Below, piece after piece: positions 1 to 8,610 of a stretch of 64,000 nucleotides of DNA (position 1 is its first letter; the number at the start of each line of letters is the position of its first letter). Position numbers and translations under genes: made by a program. Origin of the DNA: Candidatus Thorarchaeota archaeon (lineage in GTDB: Archaea; Asgardarchaeota; Thorarchaeia; Thorarchaeales; Thorarchaeaceae); the NCBI GenBank assembly GCA_016933575.1, contig JAFGAR010000081.1, positions 124,001 to 188,000 on the forward strand, given 5' to 3'. The notes below the pieces were generated by a model. That model saw only the letters and a list, made by a program, of their open reading frames with translations, did no database searches and had not been told where the DNA came from.

Positions 1-1
1 C

Positions 2-673
2 AGATGGGTTTGTCTAAGTGGAAAACATGAAGACCTGAATCGAACAGATGCCGCAGCAATGTCTTGCATTGACCCGAACCGTCGAGGACAGGACCGAGAT
101 AATCACCATTGGATTCGAGATGCTGAGAAGAATGCACTTGTGGTTGGTTCTCAAGCAAGAATCCTCTATGCTGATGCACAGGGTCGAGTAAATATTGCAC
201 TGGAATTTAACAGACTGGTTCGAGAGGGAAAAGTAGGTCCTATCATGCTTGGTAGAGACCATCATGATACCGCAGGGACTGATTCTCCATTCCGAGAGAC
301 CGCTAACATATACGATGGTAGCAATGTCATGAGTGATATGGCTCATCAGTGTTGGTCTGGAAATGCAGCTCGAGGAATGACAATGTGTGTTCTCTCAAAT
401 GGAGGCGGTGTTGGAACAGGGAAAGCAATCAACGGTGGATTCGGACTTGTTCTCGATGGCAGTGACCGTGTAGATAGAATCATTCAACTTGCTCTTGACT
501 GGGATGTCATGGGCGGCGTTGCTCGTCGCGCCTGGGCAAGAAATCCACCCGCGATTGAGACCGCGGCAGAGTGGAACAAACGAAATACAACCCATGGTCA
601 AATCTCACTTCCATTCATTCCAGAAGACGGTCTTGTAGAAGATCTGGTCAAGAAACGATTTGAGGAGGACTAA
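2..673 (+). CDS. hutU: Urocanate hydratase, C-terminal part (gene cut by window start)
   Basis: Urocanase converts urocanate to imidazolonepropionate, the second step of histidine degradation, using tightly bound NAD. The reading frame is open from the window edge, so the N-terminal half lies outside. The visible part holds the conserved urocanase C-terminal blocks: DPNRRGQDRDN, IMLGRDHHD, SPFRETANIYDGSN and a glycine-rich NGGGVGTGKAINGG stretch. It ends four bases inside the convergent endonuclease V gene. HutH and HutI follow within 4 kb, so the route from histidine to formiminoglutamate is encoded here. Family assignment is firm. Confidence 0.95.
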   Translation, partial: RWVCLSGKHEDLNRTDAAAMSCIDPNRRGQDRDNHHWIRDAEKNALVVGSQARILYADAQGRVNIALEFNRLVREGKVGPIMLGRDHHDTAGTDSPFRETANIYDGSNVMSDMAHQCWSGNAARGMTMCVLSNGGGVGTGKAINGGFGLVLDGSDRVDRIIQLALDWDVMGGVARRAWARNPPAIETAAEWNKRNTTHGQISLPFIPEDGLVEDLVKKRFEED

Positions 674-1302
674 TCCTCTCTATCATCAAGCAGTTCTCTG
701 GACAATCGGTGCGCTTGGCGCAAGACTTCAGGATAGCCCTCTATGCATGAGTTTCTTACAATTTGTACAGCTGTTTCTAATGAGACTCTATGTCCTATTG
801 AGATATAGATTGGTCTTTTTTTATTCATCCACAATGCTCGTCCAAGAAGTTCGTCTTCATGGATAATATCCGCAGTGTTTCCTGAACGTACTCCTAGCTC
901 CCCTAGCATGAGTTTCTTCGCTACTCCTACAGTCTGAAGATTCATCGTTAATCCTACATAAGAGGCAAGGCCAAATCGTCGAGGGTGAAGTATTCCATTT
1001 CCATCAATCAGGACAATTCCAGATGGTACTTTCAATCTCTGAAGTAACTTGATAAGTATCGGTCCTTCTCGTAGTTGGAAAAATCCCGGAATATATTCTG
1101 ATTCAATACCGGAAGTGACTGTAGTAGAGTATATTATCTCCCTTGTAGTGATGTCTGAAACCACAGCACATCCAAACGCAATGCTGTCACTATATGAAAC
1201 ATCAACGCCAGTCACGACCGTACCAATATCCTGAGGCTCATCATATCTCTTGACAAAATTAGAAAGTTCTTCTTGATCTGTTGCCAAGGTCTTCAGATTC
1301 AC
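670..1302 (-). CDS. nfi: Endonuclease V (deoxyinosine 3' endonuclease)
   Basis: Endonuclease V cleaves one nucleotide 3' of deoxyinosine in DNA (or inosine in RNA) and repairs deaminated adenine. The 210-residue protein has the usual family length and motifs: GVDVSY near residue 33 (first catalytic Asp), YIPGFFQLREGP near residue 90, DGNGILHPRRFGLASYVGL near residues 119-137 and VGVAKKL after it. The start codon is GTG. It is convergent with hutU with a 4-base overlap of the stop regions and divergent from hutH. Its place inside the hut genes looks coincidental. Confidence 0.93.
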   Translation of the reverse strand: MNLKTLATDQEELSNFVKRYDEPQDIGTVVTGVDVSYSDSIAFGCAVVSDITTREIIYSTTVTSGIESEYIPGFFQLREGPILIKLLQRLKVPSGIVLIDGNGILHPRRFGLASYVGLTMNLQTVGVAKKLMLGELGVRSGNTADIIHEDELLGRALWMNKKRPIYISIGHRVSLETAVQIVRNSCIEGYPEVLRQAHRLSRELLDDRED

Positions 1303-1455
1303 TGTTCTATCACTCTCTCTTCTACTAGGTTTCTTTACTAAAATGGATTTATCGGACCTTTTGTGCTTGTTCGATAACTACTAAAGAGAGCTTCTGTGAA
1401 TTTCTCCTGACAGGTACGTCTTCATACCGTTTACTAGTCAGAGGTTGTTCCTACG

Positions 1456-2985
1456 ATGATTTTGATAGATGGAGAAAGTCTTTCGATTGAGGATGTTGTT
1501 CAAGTTGCTCGTTATAAGAAGAAAGTCGAGCTTGCTGTAGCAGCAATTGAAAAGATCAAAAAGAGTCGTGATGTCGTCGAGACTGCCATCAATGAAGGAC
1601 GTACTGTATATGGAGTGAATACTGGTTTTGGTGAACTTGCAAGTGTTTCCATCAGTAGAGTAGATTTAGCGAGTCTTCAAGTGAATTTAATCCGAAGTCA
1701 TTGTGTTGGTGTTGGTGACCCCTTCGTAGTTGAGGTCGTCAGAGGAATGATGCTTCTTCGAGCAAACGCTCTCGCTAAAGGATATTCAGGGGTTCGACCT
1801 GATGTGATAATCACTTTGATTGAAATGCTTAATGCTGGAGTGGTTCCAGTCGTTCCCCAACAGGGATCCGTTGGTTCAAGCGGTGATCTTGCGCCTCTTG
1901 CCCATATGGTCTTAGTGATGATTGGTGAGGGTGAGGCTTTCTACAAAGGAAAGCGAGTGCCCGGCTGGGATGCCATGGAGAAAGCAAAAATCAAACCGTT
2001 GGTTCTTCAAGCGAAGGAAGGCGTAGCGCTCATCAATGGAACGCAGCCAATGACATCAATAGGAGTTCTTGCAGTATATGATGCACTGTCTACAATTAAG
2101 GATGCAACTATTGCTGCTTCAATGAGTCTTGAAGCTCTTCGAGGAACACGTGCAGCGCTTGATTCAAGAATACATTCACTTCGTCCGCATGAAGGGCAGG
2201 TTGAGATAGCTGATGCAATGCGCCGAGTCCTTCTTGACAGCGAGATTAATCAATCACATGCAAACTGTGGTAAAGTCCAGGATGCCTATTCACTCCGGTG
2301 TTCTCCCCAAGTCATCGGGGCATCCTTAGACACAATACGTTATGTCCAGAGTATCTTGGAGACCGAGATAAATTCTGCAACTGATAATCCTCTTGTCTTC
2401 CCGGAAAACGGAACTGTTGTATCTGGTGGGAACTTTCATGGTCAGCCTATAGCCCTAGCAATGGACTTTCTTTCTATTGCTCTATCAGAGCTTGCAAACA
2501 TCGCTGAGCGAAGAATCAATCGGCTCGTCAACCCTCATCTAAGTGGTCTTCCTGCCTTCCTCACCACTGAGAGTGGACTTGAATCAGGGATGATGATAGC
2601 TCAGTATACTGCAGCAGCTCTTGTATCAGAGAATAAGGTACTTGCACACCCTGCAAGTGTTGACTCAATTCCTACAAGTGCTGACCAAGAAGATCATGTC
2701 AGTATGGGTACGATTGCGGCACGAAAGGCTTCTACCATTCTAGAGAATGTCAAGAATGTCATAGCAATCGAGTATATGTGTGCCGCCCAAGGCATTGACC
2801 TACTTTCCCCTCTAAGACCATCAGGACCTCTCCAAACCGGTCATTCAACACTACGAAAAGCTATCACTAAACTCGAAGACGATCGAGTTCTTAGTGAGGA
2901 TATCTCCAAGATTCGTGAATTAATGGACCAAGGTGCTATAGTGAAAAGTGTTGAGACCATCACGGGTCATCTGTTGGATGTCTAA
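1456..2985 (+). CDS. hutH: Histidine ammonia-lyase
   Basis: This enzyme deaminates L-histidine to urocanate and ammonia, the first step of histidine degradation. The protein has 509 residues, the normal family length, with the N-terminal YGVNTGFGEL motif and the block GSVGSSGDLAPLAHM. The tripeptide that cyclises into the MIO electrophile is usually Ala-Ser-Gly; here residues 141-143 read Ser-Ser-Gly. Further family blocks are visible: QDAYSLRCSPQVIG, NSATDNPLVF and GGNFHGQPIA. Those blocks point to histidine rather than phenylalanine lyase, and hutU/hutI nearby agree. It ends two bases before the convergent hutI. Confidence 0.96.
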   Translation: MILIDGESLSIEDVVQVARYKKKVELAVAAIEKIKKSRDVVETAINEGRTVYGVNTGFGELASVSISRVDLASLQVNLIRSHCVGVGDPFVVEVVRGMMLLRANALAKGYSGVRPDVIITLIEMLNAGVVPVVPQQGSVGSSGDLAPLAHMVLVMIGEGEAFYKGKRVPGWDAMEKAKIKPLVLQAKEGVALINGTQPMTSIGVLAVYDALSTIKDATIAASMSLEALRGTRAALDSRIHSLRPHEGQVEIADAMRRVLLDSEINQSHANCGKVQDAYSLRCSPQVIGASLDTIRYVQSILETEINSATDNPLVFPENGTVVSGGNFHGQPIALAMDFLSIALSELANIAERRINRLVNPHLSGLPAFLTTESGLESGMMIAQYTAAALVSENKVLAHPASVDSIPTSADQEDHVSMGTIAARKASTILENVKNVIAIEYMCAAQGIDLLSPLRPSGPLQTGHSTLRKAITKLEDDRVLSEDISKIRELMDQGAIVKSVETITGHLLDV

Positions 2986-2987
2986 TT

Positions 2988-4253
2988 CTAGGGACCAAAT
3001 TTTGTATGTACTAATTGCCCATTCACAACCACGGTATGAACAAGATTGACTCCAAATCTCCAAGTAAGAAATTCAGGATTCGGACAATCAAGAATTAGAA
3101 TGTCTGCTCTCTTACCTTCTTCTATGCTTCCTATAGAGTCAGCTCGATCAATAGCGTGTGCTGCGTTAATCGTGACTGCAGATATGGCTTCTCGAGGTTG
3201 CATCTTCATCTTATAGCACGCTAGTGCAATTGTAAAGAACATGGACTCGTTGGCGCAATTGGGGTTGAAATCCGTAGCAAGGGCTACAGGCAATCCCATC
3301 TCTATCATCTTGCGTGCGTCTGCATAGTTTGTATTGAGGCTAAATGCAGTTGCTGGGAGTAGGGTTGCAATAGTACCTGCCTTCAACATTGCCTCTAATC
3401 CATCATCTGAGGCCATCAGTAAGTGGTCTGCTGATATGGCTCCCATCTCAGCCGCTAGTTCTGCACCCCCTAGCTGAACGATCTCATCAGCGTGAACTTT
3501 CAATTTCATGCCTGAGCATTTTGCAGCGTATAGAATATTACGTGACTGTTCAACTTCAAAGACTCCTTTTTCACAGAAGACATCACAGAATTCCGCCAAT
3601 TTCTTTTCAGCAACCGCAGGTATCATCTCATTGATGAGAAGGTCCACATAATCCTCAGCACGTCCCTTGAATTCTGGTGGGATTGCATGTGCCCCTAAGA
3701 ATGTTGAGACCAGACCTGATGGTATCATTCGACCAAGCTCTTGAACAGCTTGGAGCATCTTGAGCTCATTTTCGGTGTTTAATCCATAGCCACTCTTTGC
3801 CTCAATGGTCGTGGTTCCCATGCTCAACATACTCTCTGCGTAAGAGAACGCATTGCTGACAAGCTGATCTTTTGTTGAAGCTCTCGTATGCTTCAATGTA
3901 TTAAGAATCCCACCTCCTGCTTCAAGAATCTCTAGATAGTTCTTTCCTTCCAATTTCATCGAGAAGTCCTTCTCTCGAGACCCTCCAAATGTAAGGTGGG
4001 TATGACTATCAACAAAACCCGGTATGGCAAACATACCTGGGAATTCGATAGGTGGCAAGTCTGGCATCTCTGTGATGTTTGCAAGAATCTCGTCAGTCCT
4101 TCCCACATCAATGATAATCCCATCCTTTATTGCTATTGCACCATTTTCAATGATGGTCAACTCCTTCAAGGCTTCCCCCTTTTTTGGTGTGTTGCTATAA
4201 CCTGCTAGGGTCGCCATTTGGCCAATGTTTGTGAGGAGGAGGTCAGGTTTCAT
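2988..4253 (-). CDS. hutI: Imidazolonepropionase
   Basis: HutI hydrolyses imidazolonepropionate to N-formimino-L-glutamate, the third step of histidine degradation. It is a zinc/iron amidohydrolase-fold TIM-barrel enzyme. The metal-binding HTHLTFGG motif sits near the N-terminus, followed by the GGGILNT block, AKSGYGL, the metal-ligand region KVHADE, SADHL and the late ATDFNPN motif. ATG at 4253 is preferred because AGGTG lies just upstream; an in-frame GTG at 4262 would add three residues. It is convergent with hutH, so the two are expressed from separate promoters. Confidence 0.95.
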   Translation of the reverse strand: MKPDLLLTNIGQMATLAGYSNTPKKGEALKELTIIENGAIAIKDGIIIDVGRTDEILANITEMPDLPPIEFPGMFAIPGFVDSHTHLTFGGSREKDFSMKLEGKNYLEILEAGGGILNTLKHTRASTKDQLVSNAFSYAESMLSMGTTTIEAKSGYGLNTENELKMLQAVQELGRMIPSGLVSTFLGAHAIPPEFKGRAEDYVDLLINEMIPAVAEKKLAEFCDVFCEKGVFEVEQSRNILYAAKCSGMKLKVHADEIVQLGGAELAAEMGAISADHLLMASDDGLEAMLKAGTIATLLPATAFSLNTNYADARKMIEMGLPVALATDFNPNCANESMFFTIALACYKMKMQPREAISAVTINAAHAIDRADSIGSIEEGKRADILILDCPNPEFLTWRFGVNLVHTVVVNGQLVHTKFGP

Positions 4254-4366
4254 TTCATTCACCTGCTTTTTACATACATAGTGATTGATTTAGGTTGTGC
4301 TCCTCGTAGAGGCATTAATTAGGTAGCTAATCACGAGATGTACAAGCACAACTCGAGGCATTACTC

Positions 4367-4948
4367 ATGGACTACTTAATTCTGAGCTGGCAAGATGTGT
4401 ATAATCTAACTCTACAGCTATCAGAGAAGATTGTTTCAAGTGGGTTTAAACCTGATATCATTGTAGGGATTGCACGTGGTGGATGGATTCCTGCTAGAAT
4501 TCTCTCGGATGTATTGTATATGGAGTCTTTACACAATATTCGTATCGAATACTATACAGATGTGGGAGTCAAGGGGAAAGAACCAAAGATAACCCAACCA
4601 TTATCTGGGTCTCTTGAAGGGCATACTGTTCTCTTGGTTGATGAAATTGCAGATACAGGAGATAGTCTGTATCATGCCATTAATCATGCTAAATCTCTTG
4701 GTGTGAAGAATCTGCGTTCAGCTGTACTCCATCTCAAACCCACATCAAGAGTGATTCCTGATTACTATATGGTAAAGACGAGTAGTTGGACTGTCTATCC
4801 TTGGGAAAATCGAGAATCAATAATTTCATTGGTCAAGATATTCAAGAACGAAAATCCCGCGCAGTCGATGAAAGATATTCGTGATAAATTGGTCTTCGAA
4901 GTTGGATTTGAACCAACTGTAGCCGATTACTTCATCAGTCGTCTGTAG
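4367..4948 (+). CDS. Phosphoribosyltransferase, archaeal purine-salvage type
   Basis: A type I phosphoribosyltransferase, a family that joins a nucleobase to PRPP. The 193-residue protein shows the PRPP-binding signature VLLVDEIADTGDSL near residues 87-100 and an upstream GIARGGWIPARIL loop typical of archaeal hypoxanthine/xanthine-guanine enzymes. The base specificity cannot be read from sequence. It lies 25 bases upstream of the Cgi121 gene on the same strand, so the two are probably cotranscribed. A regulatory role of the PRT fold without catalysis cannot be excluded. Confidence 0.85.
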   Translation: MDYLILSWQDVYNLTLQLSEKIVSSGFKPDIIVGIARGGWIPARILSDVLYMESLHNIRIEYYTDVGVKGKEPKITQPLSGSLEGHTVLLVDEIADTGDSLYHAINHAKSLGVKNLRSAVLHLKPTSRVIPDYYMVKTSSWTVYPWENRESIISLVKIFKNENPAQSMKDIRDKLVFEVGFEPTVADYFISRL

Positions 4949-4973
4949 TTCACGCATCATTGAGGACTGTCTA

Positions 4974-5555
4974 ATGTTACTTGAAACAATCATATGGAAT
5001 GATGAAGAATTCCACGTAGGAATCTCTGAGATTATGGTTTCCAAACAACTTGACAGGGATGTACTATTGAATCTAGCCAGCATGTTATCTGAAAAAGTGT
5101 TTGCCCTGCAATTCTTCAATAGTGCTATGATTGTTGATGAAGTACATCTTCTCTCGGCAGCTCAGAATGCAATGAATGCAATGAAAGGCAACTACATGAT
5201 ATCGCGAACCTTCGATGTTGAGATTGCTATCTATGCATCTGCTCAACATCAAATTGGGCGAGCTCTTGAGATGATGGGTGTTACTGATGATACGAAAAGT
5301 GTCTGTGTCGTCATCGTGGATTTGAAGAGTGCTGCCATTCGTGAATGTATGTCAGAACTCATCGATACTCTGGGGCAAGAAGCCAAACCTCAATTCAAGG
5401 CAACAGCTGAGAAAATCAGTGATTTAATGAGAGTGTTCAATATCAGTGAGGTTGAGATGAATCAATTTACTAATGACCTTAGTATTGACTCAAGAAAGAA
5501 AGCTCTGCTAAAATGCGTAGTGAGTAGAGTATCGCAAGCAACACTTGCATCATGA
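4974..5555 (+). CDS. cgi121: KEOPS complex subunit Cgi121
   Basis: Cgi121 is the regulatory subunit that binds the kinase Bud32 and tRNA in KEOPS, the complex that puts threonylcarbamoyl on A37 of ANN-decoding tRNAs (t6A). The 193-residue protein shows the family's core in order: a HLLSAAQNAMNAM helix, then SRTFDVEIAIYASAQHQIGRALEMMGV near residues 80-108, then VVIVD. It has a good ribosome site (TTGAGGA, 8 bases upstream). Sua5, which makes the threonylcarbamoyl-AMP substrate, lies about 600 bases away on the other strand, which supports the call. No catalytic motif is expected in this subunit. Confidence 0.85.
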   Translation: MLLETIIWNDEEFHVGISEIMVSKQLDRDVLLNLASMLSEKVFALQFFNSAMIVDEVHLLSAAQNAMNAMKGNYMISRTFDVEIAIYASAQHQIGRALEMMGVTDDTKSVCVVIVDLKSAAIRECMSELIDTLGQEAKPQFKATAEKISDLMRVFNISEVEMNQFTNDLSIDSRKKALLKCVVSRVSQATLAS

Positions 5556-5558
5556 ATT

Positions 5559-6116
5559 CTAGTATTGGTCATCTCTCATTGTCATTATGGATAGGATATC
5601 ATCCTCTTCCTTTAGGATAGCCATTCCTGTCCATTCTCCCACTATCTCGACCCATATGTTCTTGTCTGGATTATCAAGATTCACAGTTCTCGGTATCTCG
5701 TGGGCAACGACTTCAACTACTTCCATATGTTCTAAGTTAGTATGTCTTCTTCGTACAGTCACCCGGAATGTTTCATCCTCTGATATCTTCTCCAAAAGTC
5801 TTCGCGCGACTTCTGCGATTGTTTCTAAATTAGATTCTACGCAATATTCGAATGGGGTGAATCTGATTGAATATCGAAATTGATATGGATTCTCAATGGC
5901 GAATTCTCGCAGTCTGTGAACCACTTCAAAGGGATCTAACGACGTCTTACAACTAATCAACCCGGATATTGGAGTCCTTGAGATATGAAGGTCCTCATCA
6001 CCCAGGAGATCTCCAATAAAATATTGGACCTCCGACTTAGCAGCACGTTCACGGTCTCTTGGACAGGCTACCAGTAGATTGTATTCTCGCAGTAAGTTTC
6101 CCTCACATGTCTGCAA
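5559..6116 (-). CDS. THUMP-domain protein, Tan1-like
   Basis: A 185-residue protein made almost entirely of a THUMP RNA-binding domain: an N-terminal NLLVACPRDRERAAKSEVQYFIGDLLG element, a central FEVVHRLREFAIENP element and a C-terminal block with VEVVAHEIPRTVNLDNPDKNIWVEI. The order and length match the Tan1/THUMPD1 group, which helps N4-acetylate C12 of tRNA-Ser and tRNA-Leu as partner of an acetyltransferase. No acetyltransferase is encoded nearby. Its start overlaps the end of the Sua5 gene by 14 bases on the same strand, so the two are translationally coupled. Confidence 0.8.
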   Translation of the reverse strand: MQTCEGNLLREYNLLVACPRDRERAAKSEVQYFIGDLLGDEDLHISRTPISGLISCKTSLDPFEVVHRLREFAIENPYQFRYSIRFTPFEYCVESNLETIAEVARRLLEKISEDETFRVTVRRRHTNLEHMEVVEVVAHEIPRTVNLDNPDKNIWVEIVGEWTGMAILKEEDDILSIMTMRDDQY

Positions 6117-6819
6117 AGATGATGCGTGTTGTCCAGAGCCTCAGTGCATCTGAGTCAACCTTCAGATTGGCTTCTAGATCATTGATTGTTAGTGCTCCCT
6201 CTCTGTATACTTTGATATTCAATGATTCTGTTTCTTCAGCTCTCTCAACGCCAATTATGGTGGAGTTTTCAGAGAGCTTGGATGGTCCTGCATCAATGTA
6301 TAGGTCCACCTCATCACCTAACTGCTCCAAGGCTACTGAAACATCAAAAGGACTTGCTCCTCCACTTCTATTTGCGCTGGTTCCTACTATTGGGCCTCCA
6401 ATCATACCTGCTATACCTCTTGGTACAATATGATTTGGGACTCGGATTGCAATTGAGTCTCTCCCTGCAGTAATATGTTCAGGAATTTCAGGTCTTGGTT
6501 TGACAATAAGCGTAAGAGCTCCTGGCCAGAACAGTTTTGCAATGACAGTTTCTAGGGTACCAAATTCATGATATACTTCACACTGTGAGATATCTGAAAA
6601 TAGAAGTGGCACTCCTAATTGACGGTCTCGTCTCTTGACTGAAATAAGTCGACTTAGAGCATCAGCATTTTGTGCATCACAGCCTAGCCCATAGCTTGTA
6701 TCAGTTGGATAGACGACAATGCCTCCATCTTTAATCACGTTTGCTGCCCTTTGGATGATGGAATCACAATCACTCAGATTCTCAATGCTCATTATCTCAG
6801 CTGTCAATTGACTTCCCAT
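6103..6819 (-). CDS. sua5: Threonylcarbamoyl-AMP synthase (Sua5/YrdC family)
   Basis: This enzyme makes L-threonylcarbamoyladenylate from threonine, bicarbonate and ATP for KEOPS-dependent t6A formation. The YrdC core is complete: KDGGIVVYPTDTSYGLGCDAQN, the KRRDRQLGVPLLF stretch carrying the KxR-type basic motif, LTLIVKPR, SIAIRVPNH and GTSANRSGG. At about 238 residues it contains the YrdC domain but not the extra C-terminal Sua5 domain of longer homologues. ATG at 6819 is chosen for its AGGAT ribosome site; 6837 and 6792 are alternatives. It is divergent from the nucleotidyltransferase gene. Confidence 0.92.
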   Translation of the reverse strand: MGSQLTAEIMSIENLSDCDSIIQRAANVIKDGGIVVYPTDTSYGLGCDAQNADALSRLISVKRRDRQLGVPLLFSDISQCEVYHEFGTLETVIAKLFWPGALTLIVKPRPEIPEHITAGRDSIAIRVPNHIVPRGIAGMIGGPIVGTSANRSGGASPFDVSVALEQLGDEVDLYIDAGPSKLSENSTIIGVERAEETESLNIKVYREGALTINDLEANLKVDSDALRLWTTRIIFADM

Positions 6820-6882
6820 TCTGAATCCTGCAAACATACATATGGCCCTTACGCTCCATGTTCATCAAGCGGAGGAATAGAA

Positions 6883-7926
6883 ATTTTCGGAGTAATCTTG
6901 GCTGCAGGCAAGGGCGAGCGAATGAACCCTCTCACCCTTGAGATTCCAAAGGCTCTTGTCTATGTTGCAGGTAAGACTCTCCTAGAATGGAGTCTAGAAC
7001 GTCTCTTTCTTTCCGGATGTAATGATATCATTGTAGCAACTGGTTGGAAGAGTGAACTAATCAAAGACGCATTAGACGCGATAAAAATGCCTTCAGTTGA
7101 AAAGACATCAGGATCAGTATCAATTATTGAAGTACCAGAATACGAACGAGGTCCCTTGCAGACATTTGTAACAGCAACAGGTATGGTCCATGGTTCTACC
7201 AACATCCTCAATCCTGTCGATCTGATTATCTCAATGAATGACGTCAAAGCAATCATATCCGCTCATCCAAAACATGACCAATATGCTGTTACCTTGGCAA
7301 TCGATTACGATAGCAATCGAGGAAGTGAGGTCTCTCTCGGTTCAGATGGCCAAATTCTAGCAATCAATCAAGAAATTCGAAAAGGCTCCAAGAAGGCAAA
7401 GAGTGCGCTGTTACTCACATTCTCTTCGGGAGTCATTGAGCTTTGCAAGAATGAGTTAGACCGTGGTGAGAGCCGAATCTTTCCCGTACTAAATAATATG
7501 ATACAAGTCAGGGATCATAAGGTACATGGGTATTCTGTCACCGGTATCTGGTATGATGTTGATACAATTCACGATGTATTGAGTGCTAACAAACATCTTC
7601 TTGGTTCTGTGATTAAGCAGAAACCCGACTCTGTGTATATTCCAGATGGTGATACAATGCAAATAGAAGACTTCCTATCCCTCGATTCTGGAATCCGTAT
7701 AGGTCGTGGTGTTCTCTTGAAAGGACCCTGTTTAATCGAAAAGAATTCATCAATAGGGGACAAATGCATCATTGGTCCTTACGTTAGCATGGCGGAAGAT
7801 ACGATTATCGGAGATAATAGTGAAGTTCAAAATACAGTCATCTTTGGTTCGTCCAATGTGCCCATCAACAGTCGAATTGATGGGACCATCATCTATCAAT
7901 CAAATTACTATCGAGAGGAGGCTTAG
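6883..7926 (+). CDS. Sugar-1-phosphate nucleotidyltransferase with left-handed beta-helix tail (GlmU-like)
   Basis: The N-terminal domain is a nucleotidyltransferase: VILAAGKGERMNPLT at the very start (nucleotide loop), PKALVYV, and a later WYDVDT motif. The C-terminal 90 or so residues carry hexapeptide repeats (IGRGVLLKGPCLIEKNSSIG and onward), a left-handed beta-helix. Archaeal proteins of this plan make UDP- or dTDP-sugars; the substrate is not readable. The start is uncertain. The family begins about four residues before VILAAG, where there is only ATT at 6883, seven bases after a GGAGG site, or ATA at 6877. ATG at 6751 would overlap Sua5. It runs into the phosphatidyltransferase gene. 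Confidence 0.85.
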   Translation: MFGVILAAGKGERMNPLTLEIPKALVYVAGKTLLEWSLERLFLSGCNDIIVATGWKSELIKDALDAIKMPSVEKTSGSVSIIEVPEYERGPLQTFVTATGMVHGSTNILNPVDLIISMNDVKAIISAHPKHDQYAVTLAIDYDSNRGSEVSLGSDGQILAINQEIRKGSKKAKSALLLTFSSGVIELCKNELDRGESRIFPVLNNMIQVRDHKVHGYSVTGIWYDVDTIHDVLSANKHLLGSVIKQKPDSVYIPDGDTMQIEDFLSLDSGIRIGRGVLLKGPCLIEKNSSIGDKCIIGPYVSMAEDTIIGDNSEVQNTVIFGSSNVPINSRIDGTIIYQSNYYREEA

Positions 7927-7929
7927 TAA

Positions 7930-8538
7930 ATGCCAAGTAAATTCCGCGTTCGGGGATTCTTTCGAGGAATTGTCCTTAGAATTGCCCGACCTCTTGCACG
8001 AGCTGGGGTCTCACCAAATTCCATTACCTATGCTAGTCTATTTTTTGCTCTCTGTGCATTTCTCGTGCTGCCGCTCACAGACTCTCCTATCCTTTTTGGA
8101 ATACTCGTCTTTGTCACAGGATTACTGGATGGCGTTGATGGAAGTGTAGCACGACTTACCGAGTCCTCATCTACTACTGGCGGACTAATCGACTCGGTTG
8201 TCGATAAAGCTTCTGAAGTACTGATCCTCACAGGAATTGCTCTTCGATACCAAGACGCTATCTTTCTTGGCCTTTCAGTTGAATTATGGGTGATCTTTGC
8301 AATTTTTGGATGGTTGATGACGAGCTACACGCGTGCACGCGCTGAGAGTCTTGAGGTGTCTGATCTGGATATCGGTGTAGGAGGGCGTTCTGAACGCTTA
8401 CTCACTCTAGTGATATTCTCAATCTTTGGATTTATTCTATGGGGCCTGCTTGTTGTTACAATAATGGGGTTTGCAACTGCTGGATACAGATTATATCACT
8501 ACAAACAGCAACTTTCTGCCCGAGAATCAAACAACTAG
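7930..8538 (+). CDS. CDP-alcohol phosphatidyltransferase (archaetidylinositol-phosphate synthase type)
   Basis: An integral membrane enzyme of the CDP-alcohol phosphatidyltransferase family, which joins a CDP-activated lipid to a polar alcohol during phospholipid synthesis. The catalytic signature D-x2-D-G-x2-A-R-x8/9-G-x3-D-x3-D is intact from LLDGVDGSVARL through GLIDSVVDKASE (about residues 66-95). Several hydrophobic membrane segments flank it. The start is ATG at 7930 with GAGGAGG upstream, three bases after the nucleotidyltransferase stop. The likely product is archaetidylinositol phosphate or a related polar lipid; the alcohol acceptor is inferred only from archaeal family members. Confidence 0.88.
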   Translation: MPSKFRVRGFFRGIVLRIARPLARAGVSPNSITYASLFFALCAFLVLPLTDSPILFGILVFVTGLLDGVDGSVARLTESSSTTGGLIDSVVDKASEVLILTGIALRYQDAIFLGLSVELWVIFAIFGWLMTSYTRARAESLEVSDLDIGVGGRSERLLTLVIFSIFGFILWGLLVVTIMGFATAGYRLYHYKQQLSARESNN

Positions 8539-8610
8539 TTGATGCACCGCCATACTTAAGAGTAAGTCAAAAAAGGCCGCCATAGAATCAGCTTACGGAG
8601 ACAATTTTCG

